Source: Nepenthes gracilis
Lineage: Eukaryota; Streptophyta; Magnoliopsida; Caryophyllales; Nepenthaceae
Length of the DNA: 64,000 bases
Assembly (NCBI GenBank): GCA_033239525.1
Contig: BSYO01000028.1
Coordinates: forward strand, 12,269,597 to 12,333,596
Direction: 5' to 3'
Part shown: one piece after another, positions 13,401-24,255 of the stretch
How positions within the stretch are numbered: the stretch's first letter is position 1
How the letters are laid out: every line of letters starts with the position of its first letter
Notes under the pieces: model-generated
Told to the model about the DNA's origin: nothing
The model's input: the letters and a program-made list of their open reading frames with translations, nothing else
Database searches by the model: none
Made by a program: the position numbers and the translations under genes

Positions 13401-16400
13401 CATTTTTAGTGGGTGGCCAGAACTAGGAGCACCAGTGATATTTGGGGTAGGTTATAGTTATGATATTTCAGAATCACTATCAATGTGTGTATATAATGTA
13501 ACTAGTATAAAAGTATGAAAATAATTTTTTCATATCTCTCTATTATTGAAGTTAGAAAAAGTATGTTCCATAATTAATAATTAATTTATAAAATGGCAAT
13601 ATTAATATATAATTTATAGATAAAAATTAATAAAAATAATATAAATATATCAGTAAATATAATATTAATGTTAGGTATTATACTATTAGGGAATAGAGTG
13701 TGTGTATTGGGTGTGTGTGAATGTGTGGGGGAGGGGGTATATTTGTGCACTTTTTAAATTTTGTTTTCTTAAACTTGGGGGGTGACTGTTGCCCCTCGAT
13801 TCCCCTTCCCCCACTGTCCTCCCTCAAAGGTCATGTGACTGTTGAATTTTAATGGTCACATGACCTTTAAATATAAAACAAAAAACTTTTTAGGTTGTGC
13901 CAGGCACAGCCTGATCAAGTCACAGGCCGGCTATCTTGCGGCTTGGCACAATCTGAAATATTAAACTGTGTTATACTCAGTTTGAAGTGTTGTTTATTAT
14001 GGACTGTGCTTGGCATGGCCCATGGTGGGCCATGGCGTGCTATGCCATGGGTGACATGATCCATCTAACACCTCTAGGTTTTGGTGTAATGGTTGCTTCT
14101 CACAAGAATTGATGTTCTGTCATAGGGCTTTTAGATCTATACTGACTCTGATGACTCAGGCTTCCCTCTGAAAGTGGAAAAGTGAATCAGAACACTGTCT
14201 TTGCTTAGGTTCTGCAATTTTTTATTCTCTCTTGTACTTATAAAGATGAGGATTTTATCGTAACAATTTATACGATTAGAATTGTGACAATATATTAAAA
14301 TATGTTTGACCTTTTTTATAGTTCTAATTGTCCAAGTCATTAGAATAAAATTTTCACTGTTAGAATTATAATTGGATTCTAAAATGGGAAGGCTCTATCT
14401 GTTCCCCTTTGCTTTGACAACAATGATTTACTGACTTATTTTCCTTTTCAATTATTTGGTGTGTGCTCGTGTGGGTGAGTGTGTGGGCTAGCTTTCCCTC
14501 GACACTGTGGTCCGAATTTGAAATGTAATAAAATCCCTGACTTGCATTCCAACTTGCTTTACATGTAAGGGAAAACTCTTAAGAAAAAAATTATCACCAT
14601 TTCTTTTTGGTCATTACTGATAAATAAAAATATTAGTATCAGTATCGAATACAACTATATTGGTATTAGATAATATATATCTTTATCAGATATATTAGAA
14701 GAAAAAAAATTTTTGAGAATCGTGAGCTGACAAATCGCGATATTATTACAGTATCAATAAATATTAGTATTAGGGGGCCCAATACTGATATAAATTGGCC
14801 GGTATTTGCATCTATACTACGATTTCTCACACCTTCTCTTCTGTTTCTGTTAGAACATGTAGTCTTTACTCAGTTGAGACTTCTTTTCTTGTTTTTGTAC
14901 AGGCGCCTGAGAATGACATAGGAAAGAACTCCTTTAACTATTTCCAGGTTTGCAGTTCTATGCTTTGATATTAAATTTGTGAGTTCCGTATCTTTTATGA
15001 GTTGTTTAGATCTAGAAAATTTAGAGGAGATAAAAATGTTAGGAAAAATAGTTTCATGTGGAAAGTGAAATTCTACAAAATGAACAATTTTACTAGAAAT
15101 TTTCACATATAATATTTTTCCATTTTAATTTTTCAAGAATCTAAACATATATCAGAACTCTTGTCTAACTTGTTTCCTTCCCTTTCTTAACACATTTTCT
15201 TTGAACCAAAGTTGTGAATGAAGGATCTCAACGGACTATCGGTTTGCTTAGTGCTTGAGTTCAAATCTTGCCCACAGTCCACTGTTTGGATTAAACCTAG
15301 GGTTTCGATCGCCTTGGTGATCATGGTGGACCCTTAACTTCATCCCCATACAAGTAAGCCATATGGTGGTGGGCCCAATGTTCCTGGCAAATATGTGGAG
15401 TGCCTTTCCTGCCTATTCATTTTATAGAGAATGGTGCACAAAGGTCTTAAAATGCACGGGGTTTGGAGAAAGGTCAGACCACTTTGAAGTTTATTATATA
15501 TTGTTTTATCTTGCAATATGCAAGACTCGTTTCCATGACTACAATGCTTAACTGTTAGGTCAGATGTCGACCGGGTGAGTTGGTAGAATTTGAAATTAGT
15601 GGAAAAAAATTCTTTCATACAGAATACTTCTGTCATGATTTTCCAAATTTCAGGGTAGTTGGCCACACCCTTTCCTAGGGCAATGATCCAAGAGATCTTT
15701 AGTTGCTTACCATTTTGATTTTGATTAAGAAGTTGGTTGATTGTTTGGGCAAATGTGATAATCGTGCTGCTGGCAGTAGAGGATGACTATGTGAAAATTA
15801 CTCTTCAGAGTTCTTGTGAGGACCTCACCGTGCAGAGAGGTGGTAGGACCTTGCCGTGAAGAGAAAATTATTCTTTTGAATTCTTTGGGCAAATGAGAGT
15901 GAGGAAATGGGTGAATTCAGCTGGCCCAATTGGCTATTTAGCTATTATAGATAATAAGAGTGGGTGATGTTAGGGGAACAATTATGAATGAAAATGCATT
16001 AGTAGTGGTCTCAAACATGTTAGTATTAGATGTTTCAGACAATACAAATCGGCATCAGATATATTGAATAAAAAAACTTTTTCTAAAAATCTTAAATCGA
16101 AAGGATTGTATTGGCCAATATGTATTATATCAACAAATATTTGCATCAATGAGAACAACTTTTGGACATCATTGGGATGCGCTCGTGTTATGACATCTTA
16201 TCATGGATAAAATTATTAGTATTGGTTGAAATCATATTGGTATTAGATATATTGGATAACACATATTTGTTTCGAATGTTGGAAGAAATTTTTTTTGATA
16301 ATCATAAACTAATAGAACTATATCGCCCATACGCCGGTCAAATATCGGATATATTGGCTGATAAATCGCGATATATTGGTAATACCACAATATATCGTGA

Positions 16401-17561
16401 TATTATCTTGATATCAAAAATATCGACGCATATTTACATCTATGCATTTCATCCACAGCTGATATGGCCAATATATCGGCTGATATGATTTTGTTACCTT
16501 ATAACTTTTAAAAATTATACTGTCTAATATGATATATCTTATATCGATTTATACTGTCTAATAAATTTGATACTGATATGATTGCGACCGATACTGTTTT
16601 TTTATCCATGTTCTCTATTTTTTTTCCATTGAATAATATTATTCGGAAATACTGATTCGGTAAAGTTGATCATATTTTGAATGCTACCTCAATTCTTGAA
16701 CTTGCTTATGCAACTAATTTTAACAATTCCAAAAGCAAAAACTCATATGGTGATATCTACGCGATGACCAAAAAAACTTTAAAATCATAAAAAATTTAAA
16801 ATAAAGATCAATGTTGCAATTCCATAACATTAAATCTCAATAATTTTTTTTTATTAATAAGATTTCTGCGTGCCGGGTCTTTGTATATGCAACTTCTTAG
16901 AAAATGCACTTGCAAAATTAAGATCTTATCATGTGTATGTCTATATCAGTATTGAACATATTGAAAAATTTTCAATTTACAGAGTATTACAGAACAAATG
17001 GGAAAAAAATATCGGTCATGTTAGGGGTATTAGCGTATGTTCAATTTTCTTGTTGATATATTACTGATATGTCGATATATCACTAGTTTAAGATCTGATG
17101 TATCTTTTCTGCTTCAGATAAGATCAGCTTTCATGTTAGCCTTCTCGACACTGACAAATGCGAAGATCATCAAGAGTTTAGGTCACAGCAGGAGCATTCT
17201 CGGAACAATAATAAGACCCGACCCGGTTTTGCTAGAACGGAAAGGAGGAACCGATGGCAAAGCCACTTTCAATGGGTCACTTCCCGGAGCAGGTGAACCG
17301 CTCCAGCCGCAATACAACGACAAGCACGATATAGTAGGTAATTGGCAGTTGTCCGATGATTATGAAGAACCACCGCTGCCCCGTGGTGGTGGAATCATCG
17401 AGAATGGTGGTGCATCAACCTCGGGGAAGAAGAGGAAGGTCTCGAGATCGAGGGAGAGATTCTCCCGAAAAATGAAGGATGGTCGGGCTGTCGGGAGTGA
17501 AATTCTTGAACAAAATGCGTCTCGGAAAGAGACCAGGAGGGAAAAGAAACGATCCGAGTAG
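1464..17561 (+). CDS. TRL: TRF4/5-like non-canonical poly(A) polymerase, 5' end missing
   Basis: This is a nuclear nucleotidyltransferase of the TRF4/5 (PAPD5/7) group, which adds short A tails that mark RNAs for exosome decay; function is inferred from family. Exons: 1464-1576, 1683-1739, 3041-3136, 3213-3283, 4412-4454, 7869-7949, 8030-8089, 8661-8711, 9318-9415, 9656-9704, 14903-14947, 17118-17561. All junctions are GT-AG and the frame is continuous to TAG at 17559, giving 401 residues. The catalytic motif GSFKTGLYLPSSDID sits in exon 2, with the paired aspartates at its end. The third aspartate lies in VAFDVSFD across exons 4 and 5. The PAP-associated region follows (VYSGGIGSYALLAML, then NSFNYFQIRSAF). 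The tail is basic (SGKKRKVSRSRERF) and suggests nuclear import. The first exon supplies one base of the opening codon and is not visible here. Introns 5, 10 and 11 are 2-5 kb and full of MITEs. Confidence 0.9.
4705..4965 (+). mobile_element. CATGGATG-family MITE, copy 1
   Basis: A 261 bp element in intron 5 of the TRL gene. It starts TATGGATGAAAGTATCGG and ends GTATTTGCATCAATG, an imperfect terminal inverted repeat. It is flanked by GATGCAAT (4697-4704) and GATGCAAC (4966-4973), an 8-bp target duplication with one mismatch. The interior has the family hallmarks: repeated GTATCGG/GATATC words, a ttgAAAAGAAAAAATTTTCT block and an ATATCGCGATATATCG palindrome. No coding capacity. The 8-bp duplication points to the hAT superfamily. 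Confidence 0.8.
5047..5151 (+). repeat. 33-bp perfect tandem repeat, three copies
   Basis: Units at 5047-5079, 5080-5112 and 5113-5145, plus the first bases of a fourth. The unit begins CCAATGGTGTTATGGAGTCA. The three units look identical, so the expansion is young. It lies between two MITE copies in an intron. The 33-bp period keeps a reading frame open, but nothing suggests that it is translated. Confidence 0.9.
5319..5584 (+). mobile_element. CATGGATG-family MITE, copy 2
   Basis: A 266 bp element starting CATGGATGAAAATATCGG and ending GATATTTGTATCGATG, which is the inverted repeat of the start with a few changes. Flanks GGATCACT (5311-5318) and TGATCACT (5585-5592) form an 8-bp target duplication with one mismatch. 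This is one of the best-preserved copies and a good family reference. It lies 353 bp downstream of copy 1 in the same orientation. Confidence 0.85.
5585..7868. other. Remainder of TRL intron 5, no gene recognised
   Basis: About 2.3 kb of intron with no coding region, no clear LTR pair and no MITE copy. A poly-C run (CCCCCCCTCCCC) occurs near 6625. Base composition from 5.9 to 7.1 kb is A-rich on the + strand, unlike the T-rich flanks, so an old inserted element is possible, but no ends could be found. Confidence 0.4.
9868..10081 (-). mobile_element. CATGGATG-family MITE, copy 3 (inverted)
   Basis: A 214 bp copy in reverse orientation, ending GATATTTCATCCATG. It begins CCAATAAAAATGTTGGCTGA, a decayed version of the other terminus. 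Flanks AGCATAAG (9860-9867) and AGCATAAC (10082-10089) match at 7 of 8 positions, a third independent case of an 8-bp duplication for this family. The internal GCGATATATCG palindrome is retained. It lies just left of the large hAT-like element. Confidence 0.8.
10149..14076. mobile_element. 3.9 kb hAT-like element without transposase
   Basis: The left end TAGAGATGTTAAATGG (10149-10164) and the right end CCATCTAACACCTCTA (14061-14076) are inverted repeats matching at 14 of 16 positions. Both sides carry GGTTTTGG (10141-10148 and 14077-14084), a perfect 8-bp target duplication. TAGAGGTGTT-type ends with 8-bp duplications are typical of plant hAT elements. Both subterminal regions are GC-rich and repeat short words such as GGCATGGC, GGCCGG and GCACGG, while the core is very AT-rich. 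No transposase reading frame is visible, so it would depend on an autonomous relative. A Gypsy solo LTR (11769-12720) lies inside; without it the element is about 3.0 kb. It sits in intron 10 of the TRL gene. Confidence 0.75.
11769..12720 (-). mobile_element. Gypsy-type solo LTR (LTR A)
   Basis: A GC-rich 952 bp block inside AT-rich DNA. Read on the minus strand it starts TGAGAGGTCCAACATG, has a TATA box (GCCTATAAATATC, 12258-12270) and ends CCAAACCCAGGGACGCA. These ends match the LTRs at 30168-31103 and 36823-37801. The shared U5-type motif (TTGACTTAAGTATCGG on the minus strand, near 11950) is also present. No internal retrotransposon sequence adjoins it, so it looks like a solo LTR. The flanking 5-mers TATTA and AAATA do not match, so the exact borders or the duplication have decayed. 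Confidence 0.65.
14617..14813 (+). mobile_element. CATGGATG-family MITE, copy 4
   Basis: About 197 bp starting near GATAAATAAAAATATTAG and ending GGTATTTGCATCTATA. It keeps the GTATCAGTATCG start, the A-rich block followed by cgTGAGCTGACA, the ATCGCGATATTATTACAG segment and GGGGGGCCC-like GGGGGCCCAATACTG. Target duplications are not recognisable. It lies in intron 10, upstream of exon 11 of the TRL gene. Confidence 0.7.
15983..16151 (+). mobile_element. CATGGATG-family MITE, copy 5 (internally shortened)
   Basis: A 169 bp copy from TATGAATGAAAATGC to TATTTGCATCAATG. Flanks GGAACAAT (15975-15982) and AGAACAAC (16152-16159) match at 6 of 8 positions. The CGCGATATATCG core is missing, so it is an internal deletion derivative. 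Confidence 0.65.
16202..16444 (+). mobile_element. CATGGATG-family MITE, copy 6
   Basis: A 243 bp copy from CATGGATAAAATTATTAG to CATATTTACATCTATG. Flanks CATCTTAT (16194-16201) and CATTTCAT (16445-16452) match at 6 of 8 positions. The open reading frames that cross it are by-products of the repeated ATATCGG words and are not genes. It lies 50 bp after copy 5. Confidence 0.7.
16453..16610 (-). mobile_element. CATGGATG-family MITE, fragment
   Basis: An inverted, rearranged piece directly after copy 6, with GATATGGCCAATATATCGGC at its left and a TATCCATG end at its right. The middle is a short internal repeat of a TATACTGTCTAATA word. No target duplication was found. A further fragment with the same word set lies at about 16917-17090, next to the last TRL exon. 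Confidence 0.55.
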
Positions 17562-18895
17562 CCTCAAGTTGGGATGCCGGGCACGAGATCTGAAGCCGTT
17601 TACATTATGACTACTTGATAAGACAGGATTATAATAACACATTAAAATATGTTAAATTTATCTTGTAATTTTAATCATTTAAGTTGTCAGATTAAAATTT
17701 TCATTGTTAAAGTTTAGGATGATAAGAAGGATCTTCCTACCGGCATATATTCTATTATTATTATTATCAACTGTGTTAATTCGTATAGGTTAAATTAGTC
17801 CATACGTAAAAACGGTGTGGAAGAGTTTTTTTTTTTTTCTTTATAAAATTTTCCTAAATATTAATATTTTATTAAAAAAAAGCTAATTAAAATCTATAAT
17901 CGAGCCCATTTTTGAGTTAAAGTTTGGATAAAATATGAATTTTTTTATTTAAAAATTTATAATTATATAAAAATATCTAAAAATATAAAAAAATATATTA
18001 AAAGTTATAATATATTGATTAAAATATTATAATATTTTAAATAAAAAAATTATATTAAAATTATTAATTATATAAAAATATAATATCTTAAAATAATTTT
18101 TTTGATTTATTATTTATTTAAAATAAAATTATATTTATTAAAAACTTATAATCTGGGGCTATATTAATCATAACTAATTATTTTTATCTGTGGCCATATC
18201 TAATTTAAAAAATTAATCTCACCTGATTTTTTATCTTATTTATTTATAATAATGATATATTTTAATTAAATTTTATAAAATTTTAAATTTGTAGGATCAC
18301 ACATATTAAACCAATCGATTTAATAAAATCTAGCCCAAATTTTTTTAGTATTTGTTGAAATATTATTTTATTGGATAAAAGTAAAAAGAATATTTTATAA
18401 GAAAATATTAGTTATTTTATTATTATTATATATCAAATATTAAAAAAATTAAAATTTAATTTAATTTTATATATTTTAAATGATTAATTAAATAAAAAAT
18501 ATTATTTTAAACTCTACTTGTAAATTATTTTATTTTTTTAAAAAAATTACTTTAATTTTATCTTATTTTATTTTAGTAGTGTATACCTCTTAACATTTAG
18601 GAAATATTTATTTTTTATAGAAATAGAGATGATTATTTTTTATATTTTGGTTATTTATTTTTAATAAAATAATAATTATGAAAATATTTTTAAAAATTTA
18701 AATATTTTAATATAATTAAAATTTTATATTATTTATTTAAAAATAAATATTTAAGATTAAAAAATAAGTCTCTTTTACCTTCCTACGAGGCGTCGCTCCG
18801 CGGGTCTCTTGCTCTCCCTTTCGTGGAGTTGAGTCATTTCTGTGTTTGGCCGCGATCACACGTAGTGAAGAGATTCTAAGACAGTGACTGAGAGT
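17562..18895. other. AT-rich intergenic region between TRL and KDSB
   Basis: Holds the 3' flank of the poly(A) polymerase gene and the promoter side of KDSB. From about 17820 to 18770 it is extremely AT-rich with many short A and T runs and no coding potential. Composition changes sharply at about 18775 to the GC-richer 5' UTR of KDSB. No TATA box can be singled out with confidence because TATA-like words are everywhere. No transposon ends were recognised. Confidence 0.6.
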
Positions 18896-21800
18896 ATGAA
18901 TCCAATGTCTATCTGTTCGGCGGCGTCGTCGTCGTCCGGATCCCCGAGCTCCACGAAAGCGTGGATCGTGCACGGGATCGCCTTGGGGGCTGCCGCAGCG
19001 GTGCTTATCGGGGCGCATGCCTACTTTTTCCTCTTTCGATCCAAAATATCCCGAAGCCGAGTCGTCGGAATTATACCGGCTCGTTTCGCTTCATCTCGAT
19101 TTCCAGGGAAACCTCTTGTTGAAATACTCGGAAAACCCATGATCCAGGTTTAATGACCCCTCTCTGTCTCTCTATCCGTTATTTTTCGTTGAGCGATATT
19201 AGTGTTAGTTTTGGGTGCTTTTGAAATAAAAGGACAACGAAGTGTTTGACTTTCATGATTCTCGTTTTATTTTTACTATTTTTATTATTATTTTTTGGGG
19301 GGGGGGAGGATTTAGTTTCTTCTCCGATTGATTGTGATCAATGAATCTGATTTATCTTGAATTAGAAACTAGTGATTTTGTTCGTAACATTTGCTGTTAA
19401 AATGTAGTTTCATGAGGCCCACCAATGTAAGTAATATCACATATCTTTGGTATATGGTGGCAGTTGAGTTGGACATTACTACGGAATTAAATTGTGTGTG
19501 ATAGAGTGGAGCTTTTGAATCGATGTAGAACGCAGGATTTGAAATTCATGATTTATGTTTTTTCGTCGGATTTTAGTTTGTTCTCCGTGCTCTGCCCAAT
19601 GAATCTGATGTATCTTGAATCAGAAGCTATGGATTTTTTCACAGCGTTTGTTGTTGAAATGTAGTTTTGTGAGGCTCACCAATGTATGTAATATCAAATA
19701 TCTTGGGTTAATGGGGGCAATCTACAAAATCAAGGGGTTTTGTATAAAGTGGAGAAGCAGGCCAATGTTCCTCTATGATCAAATAATATTGCTCCAACTT
19801 TGAAGTAAATATGATAAGGTGGATACTAGACCTTGTGGTATATTCAGTGGAGTGTTTGATATTCGAAAAAACTGTAGTGACAAAAAGATGATGTGTGGTC
19901 ATAAAAGGTGGTCAGAGTTGAAATGATGTTGCTCCCGTGAAAGGCAAGGTGATGCCAATTGAAACAATTCACTCAAAGCATTTGATGTGGTTTAGTTATG
20001 TGAATATAAGAATACCTTTTGCACCTGTAAGCAGATGCGTGGGGACAGTAGAGGTTCATAATTAAATGTGTAGAGAAAGACTGAAAATTAGCTTGAAGGA
20101 AATTAAGAAGTACAATCTTGCTTTTTTACAGAAAACAAAGGAAGTAATTGCAATTAAAGTTGAATGTTGTCAAAGAATTCATATAGCTATTTCCACTAAT
20201 TCAAGAAAATACGTAGTTTGGTTTGATTTAGTTTTACCATGGAAACTATTAGTGGGGCATGTTAACACACACTCGTGTTGTTTGTTCTGAAACTAGTAAT
20301 TTTTTCGATTACTTCACAAGTTTTCTGGCTAGCGGAAGTTGACAGTTTCTTTTATCGTACTTTCAATAGTATTTGGGTCAAACTAAGTTAATATCCTCAA
20401 TAAATGCCCACTTTTTATTGGGAAATTGTTTGAGGATCATGTTTCTCATTTGCCATCATTACATTTTCTGTGAAATCATGCTCTCTCCTAGGTGCCCCTG
20501 AGCTATTGTTCCATTGCTTGTTAGCCCATCTGATATAGGGGAATATATCTATGGAATGATGATGAAATTGGGTTTCATGCACATTCTTCTATGCACTCAG
20601 TGAGAATCCAGTTTAGCTGATGGGGAAATTTTTGTATGAGACTTCATGCATTTTCATTTCACTGGAGAGCATGGATATGTAGATGAGGAAATAGGTATGT
20701 ATTGGCCAAGATGATTGAAAGGTTGTCACACCCAAGACTGGTAATGAATTGGGTGCTGAAGAAAATTAAGCTTTCTTAGCACAATGCTGCAGCTGTTGCT
20801 AATGACCAATTACAAACGAGTTCAACAATAAAGCAACAGTAAGATAAATAGATTTGTGAAGGAATAAAGCATCACACACACGTTATTTACACTGGTTTTA
20901 TATCCTCCTGTCCTTCATACAACAGCCCGAATATTACATCACCCAAGTGCTCTACTGTCAGGATTTTTTTTTCAACTTACAAACATTTATTAGGCCTTGG
21001 CTGTTTACAGTTCCAGTGGTTTTCTTGTCCTAATTCTTAGCTGGCTGAGCCACAAACATGGTGATTTTCTCACACTTGCTAACTGCCTAACCTATAAGAT
21101 GTTCCACCTATGAACTCATGAATTCTAGACACCATCGCTATCAAGTCAAAGATTACGACTCATAGGTTATCTCTCTCTAGGACAGATGTAGCAAGTGAAG
21201 CTCAATGACTTTGGCTGGTTCAAATGACGAGCTCAAGCTCAAAAGTATTAGCGAGTGAAAGCAAAATGGTGTGGCGAATTCATCACTTGTGAATTAATAG
21301 AGACAAAATGAAGATCCAGTCTTTTGAATCATGTTTGATAATGGCCCAACTTTGCATCAATTAATTGTTTACAATCTTTGAATAAGGCAAGATTTCAAAT
21401 ATAATTTTCCTTTATTTCAAACTTTCTAGCCTAAGTTGAGTTCAGCAGTAGTGAGTATAGTCAGTCTTAAAAAGATATATAAATAATTTGAATTGGCTTC
21501 TCTTAAATTTTGGCATCCACAAACCTCTTTGGACATGTGGTAAGAATTCAAATATGCTTGCATTCTTTCAACTTTTATAATTTCCTTCTTAGATTCTGTA
21601 TTTGATTTCAACTGAGGTAAGGCTTGGCATGATTGTAAAATTGCTCCATTGTGATTGGAAAGTTACAAGTTTAAACTATAAAGTTATCTATATATGTTAT
21701 GGGTGAAGTTGCATATATCTCTAACACATGATATGGGAGTATTTTTATGGTGCATGTGTAAAAGTAATAGATCAAACACTTGGTGGCCCTTTTTGATCTT

Positions 21801-24219
21801 GAAGTATTTGGCTGCCATGTTATTTTTATCGTAAAACATAAAATCATGGATTGAATCAAACACTTGGTATTTGCTATTAATGTCCTAGTAATCTCCATTT
21901 CAAAATTATATTTTCAAAACAAATGGCAAGTCGGTTGATTAGGCATATGATAAATATGACCTTCTCATGGATGAAAATTTTGGTATCGGTATTGATAGGG
22001 GCTGTATTGGAATTGTTTATATTTGGTGATATATATCAATATCAAATGTAGATTTTTTTTGTTAAGCATAATTTGACAAGGAAATATGGGCCAATATTGA
22101 GTGTATTGGCTAATGTTTGAATATCGGCAAGAACTCGCAATATATATCACCGATACGACGATGTATCTGGATTTTTTTGCGGTATTAGAGCACCAAATAT
22201 CAATATATATTGGAAGGTTACTGTCACGGCCTAGGATCTCAAATGCAGGTTGATAATAATATCAATCCCCAATAATATAAAATCATTACATCAATAATGA
22301 CAAACCCGACCTTGGGGTGACAATCCATATACATACAGAATCCAACATAATAAAACCCGCATAAAACTTTATGGGATATAAATCTAGATCAATATAATAT
22401 ACGACCTGCTATCTAAATATCGTAAGGGAGGTATCCAAATATATAATTCCAATATTTTTCATAAAAGGATCAGGGCCATCATCCGGCCATAAATAATAAC
22501 TATAACACATTCTCAAGATCGAAAAATATCCGAATATAAATATCTCCACTCACCGATAGAGATATGTTGCGTCAAATCACGTCAAAACTCCTATAAGTGT
22601 ATCCATGCCACTAGTTTAAAGGGATAAAATATGAAAATGTGAGTTGAGGGCTCAACAAGTATTATCATTGTATAAAACAATACACAGAATCGAGGAAGGG
22701 ATATCACATAACAACTATGTAAAACAAAACACAATATCCGTGAAATCCCTGAAAACCAAGGAGATGTTTCCTATTAAATCATCGTTCATATCGAACAGTT
22801 CCTCCAGGACATAATCATAATAAATAACGATTTGGTTAAATTTCATAAACGATATCATATCATATGATCCGAGGTCACATTATATAATCGCGACCGTCAC
22901 CACATCCGTGTGAGACATATACCATCGTCCAAATCTAAATCTCATATATCGTATGCTGAAATCAAAGAAATCGGAACCAAAATATATAAATATAAAACAT
23001 GTTTCAGGGCTTAACACATCAATATGTACGAGACATTCCTTTCGCCCATCCGTGGGCCAAATTTCGTATCTCAAATCATAGTCCACGCAATATATGTAGA
23101 AATACAAAGTATGCACGAAATCGGAGAATCCAAGATAAATATTACAAATTTGAGGAAGGGTTACTTTCGTCCAATAACCACGGCTATATCGGCTATGATT
23201 TAAGCCAACAGTTCAAGGCTAGACTATGGTTTAGGCCAGTAGCTTAAGGTCATCTATGTACTCTGTCTCCCATGGACTTAGAACTTGCTTACTATATTTT
23301 ACCACCTGCGGCTTTGAGTACAATATCAAGTTTTAGTTATATATTAGGACGACCGAACATATTATTCCATTAATTTCATACGATGGTTCTCATTTAAATA
23401 CACAGTGGGGTAAGTCACCTACTAAATATCTCAACCTTCCTGTCGGTAGAAGTGAGACAACATATCACATACGTCTCCGTTGGAACTAAGTCTCCCCGTC
23501 GGGAGCGGTACCAAATATCTCATGCCTCGGATCACATATAATGACCCCTCGGGTCAAGGACCGCCATGGTCTCATAGTGACCCCGCCCCCTGTAGCATGC
23601 ATGTGGATCGATCCATGGCTTGGTTCCTTGGTTCCACAACATATGGATACATAAATATACATATATATCGTCCAAGTGTCCGAAAACTATTCAAATCATA
23701 AATACTAGTGTAAAATCACCGCACGACCAGTAAAACATACATGTATGTACAAAATAAACAAATTTGGGTGTATAAAAATAATATGCATGTTAGTAAAATC
23801 TCAAAACAGTAGTTAAATATTACCAGACACGAAATCAAACCAAGGATAGGGTTGGAGGATACTTACCTCGACTTTATACTCCACAAATCTGAAGAAAGGA
23901 TGCTCTGAAGTACCCGAATTGGGTACTCTCTCTCCTGCCGGTGTGCCACCCATGCACTACCCTTTCTCTCCTACGCGAGCCTGTCTTGTGTGCGATTGTC
24001 GCCGCCTACGGCCACCGCGGACCACCCTGGAGCCACTTCCTTGCCGTTGCGGCTTCTCTCCTCTGCGCGTAAACCCTCCAGCTGCCGCCAGCGACCCACC
24101 TCCTCTTCTCTCCTCCACTGCGTGCCTTGATTAGCTGCGCCGAAACCCTCCTCCCCTTCTCTCTCTTCCTTTCTTCTTCTCTCTCCCCGATTCCACCACC
24201 CACTCTTGTTCTTCTTTTG

Positions 24220-24255
<36 letters not shown>

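Noticed and set aside
16162..16488. 108-codon open frame, and similar ones at 5442-5705
   Set aside because: They consist of translated ATATCGG repeats of the MITE family, with no protein homology pattern.
17415..17642. Minus-strand open frame across the end of the poly(A) polymerase gene
   Set aside because: Shadow of the basic, Arg/Lys-rich C-terminus coded on the + strand.
20725..21010. Possible Copia solo LTR
   Set aside because: TGTCACACCC and CACACACACG look suggestive, but neither a matching CA end with duplication nor a partner LTR was found.
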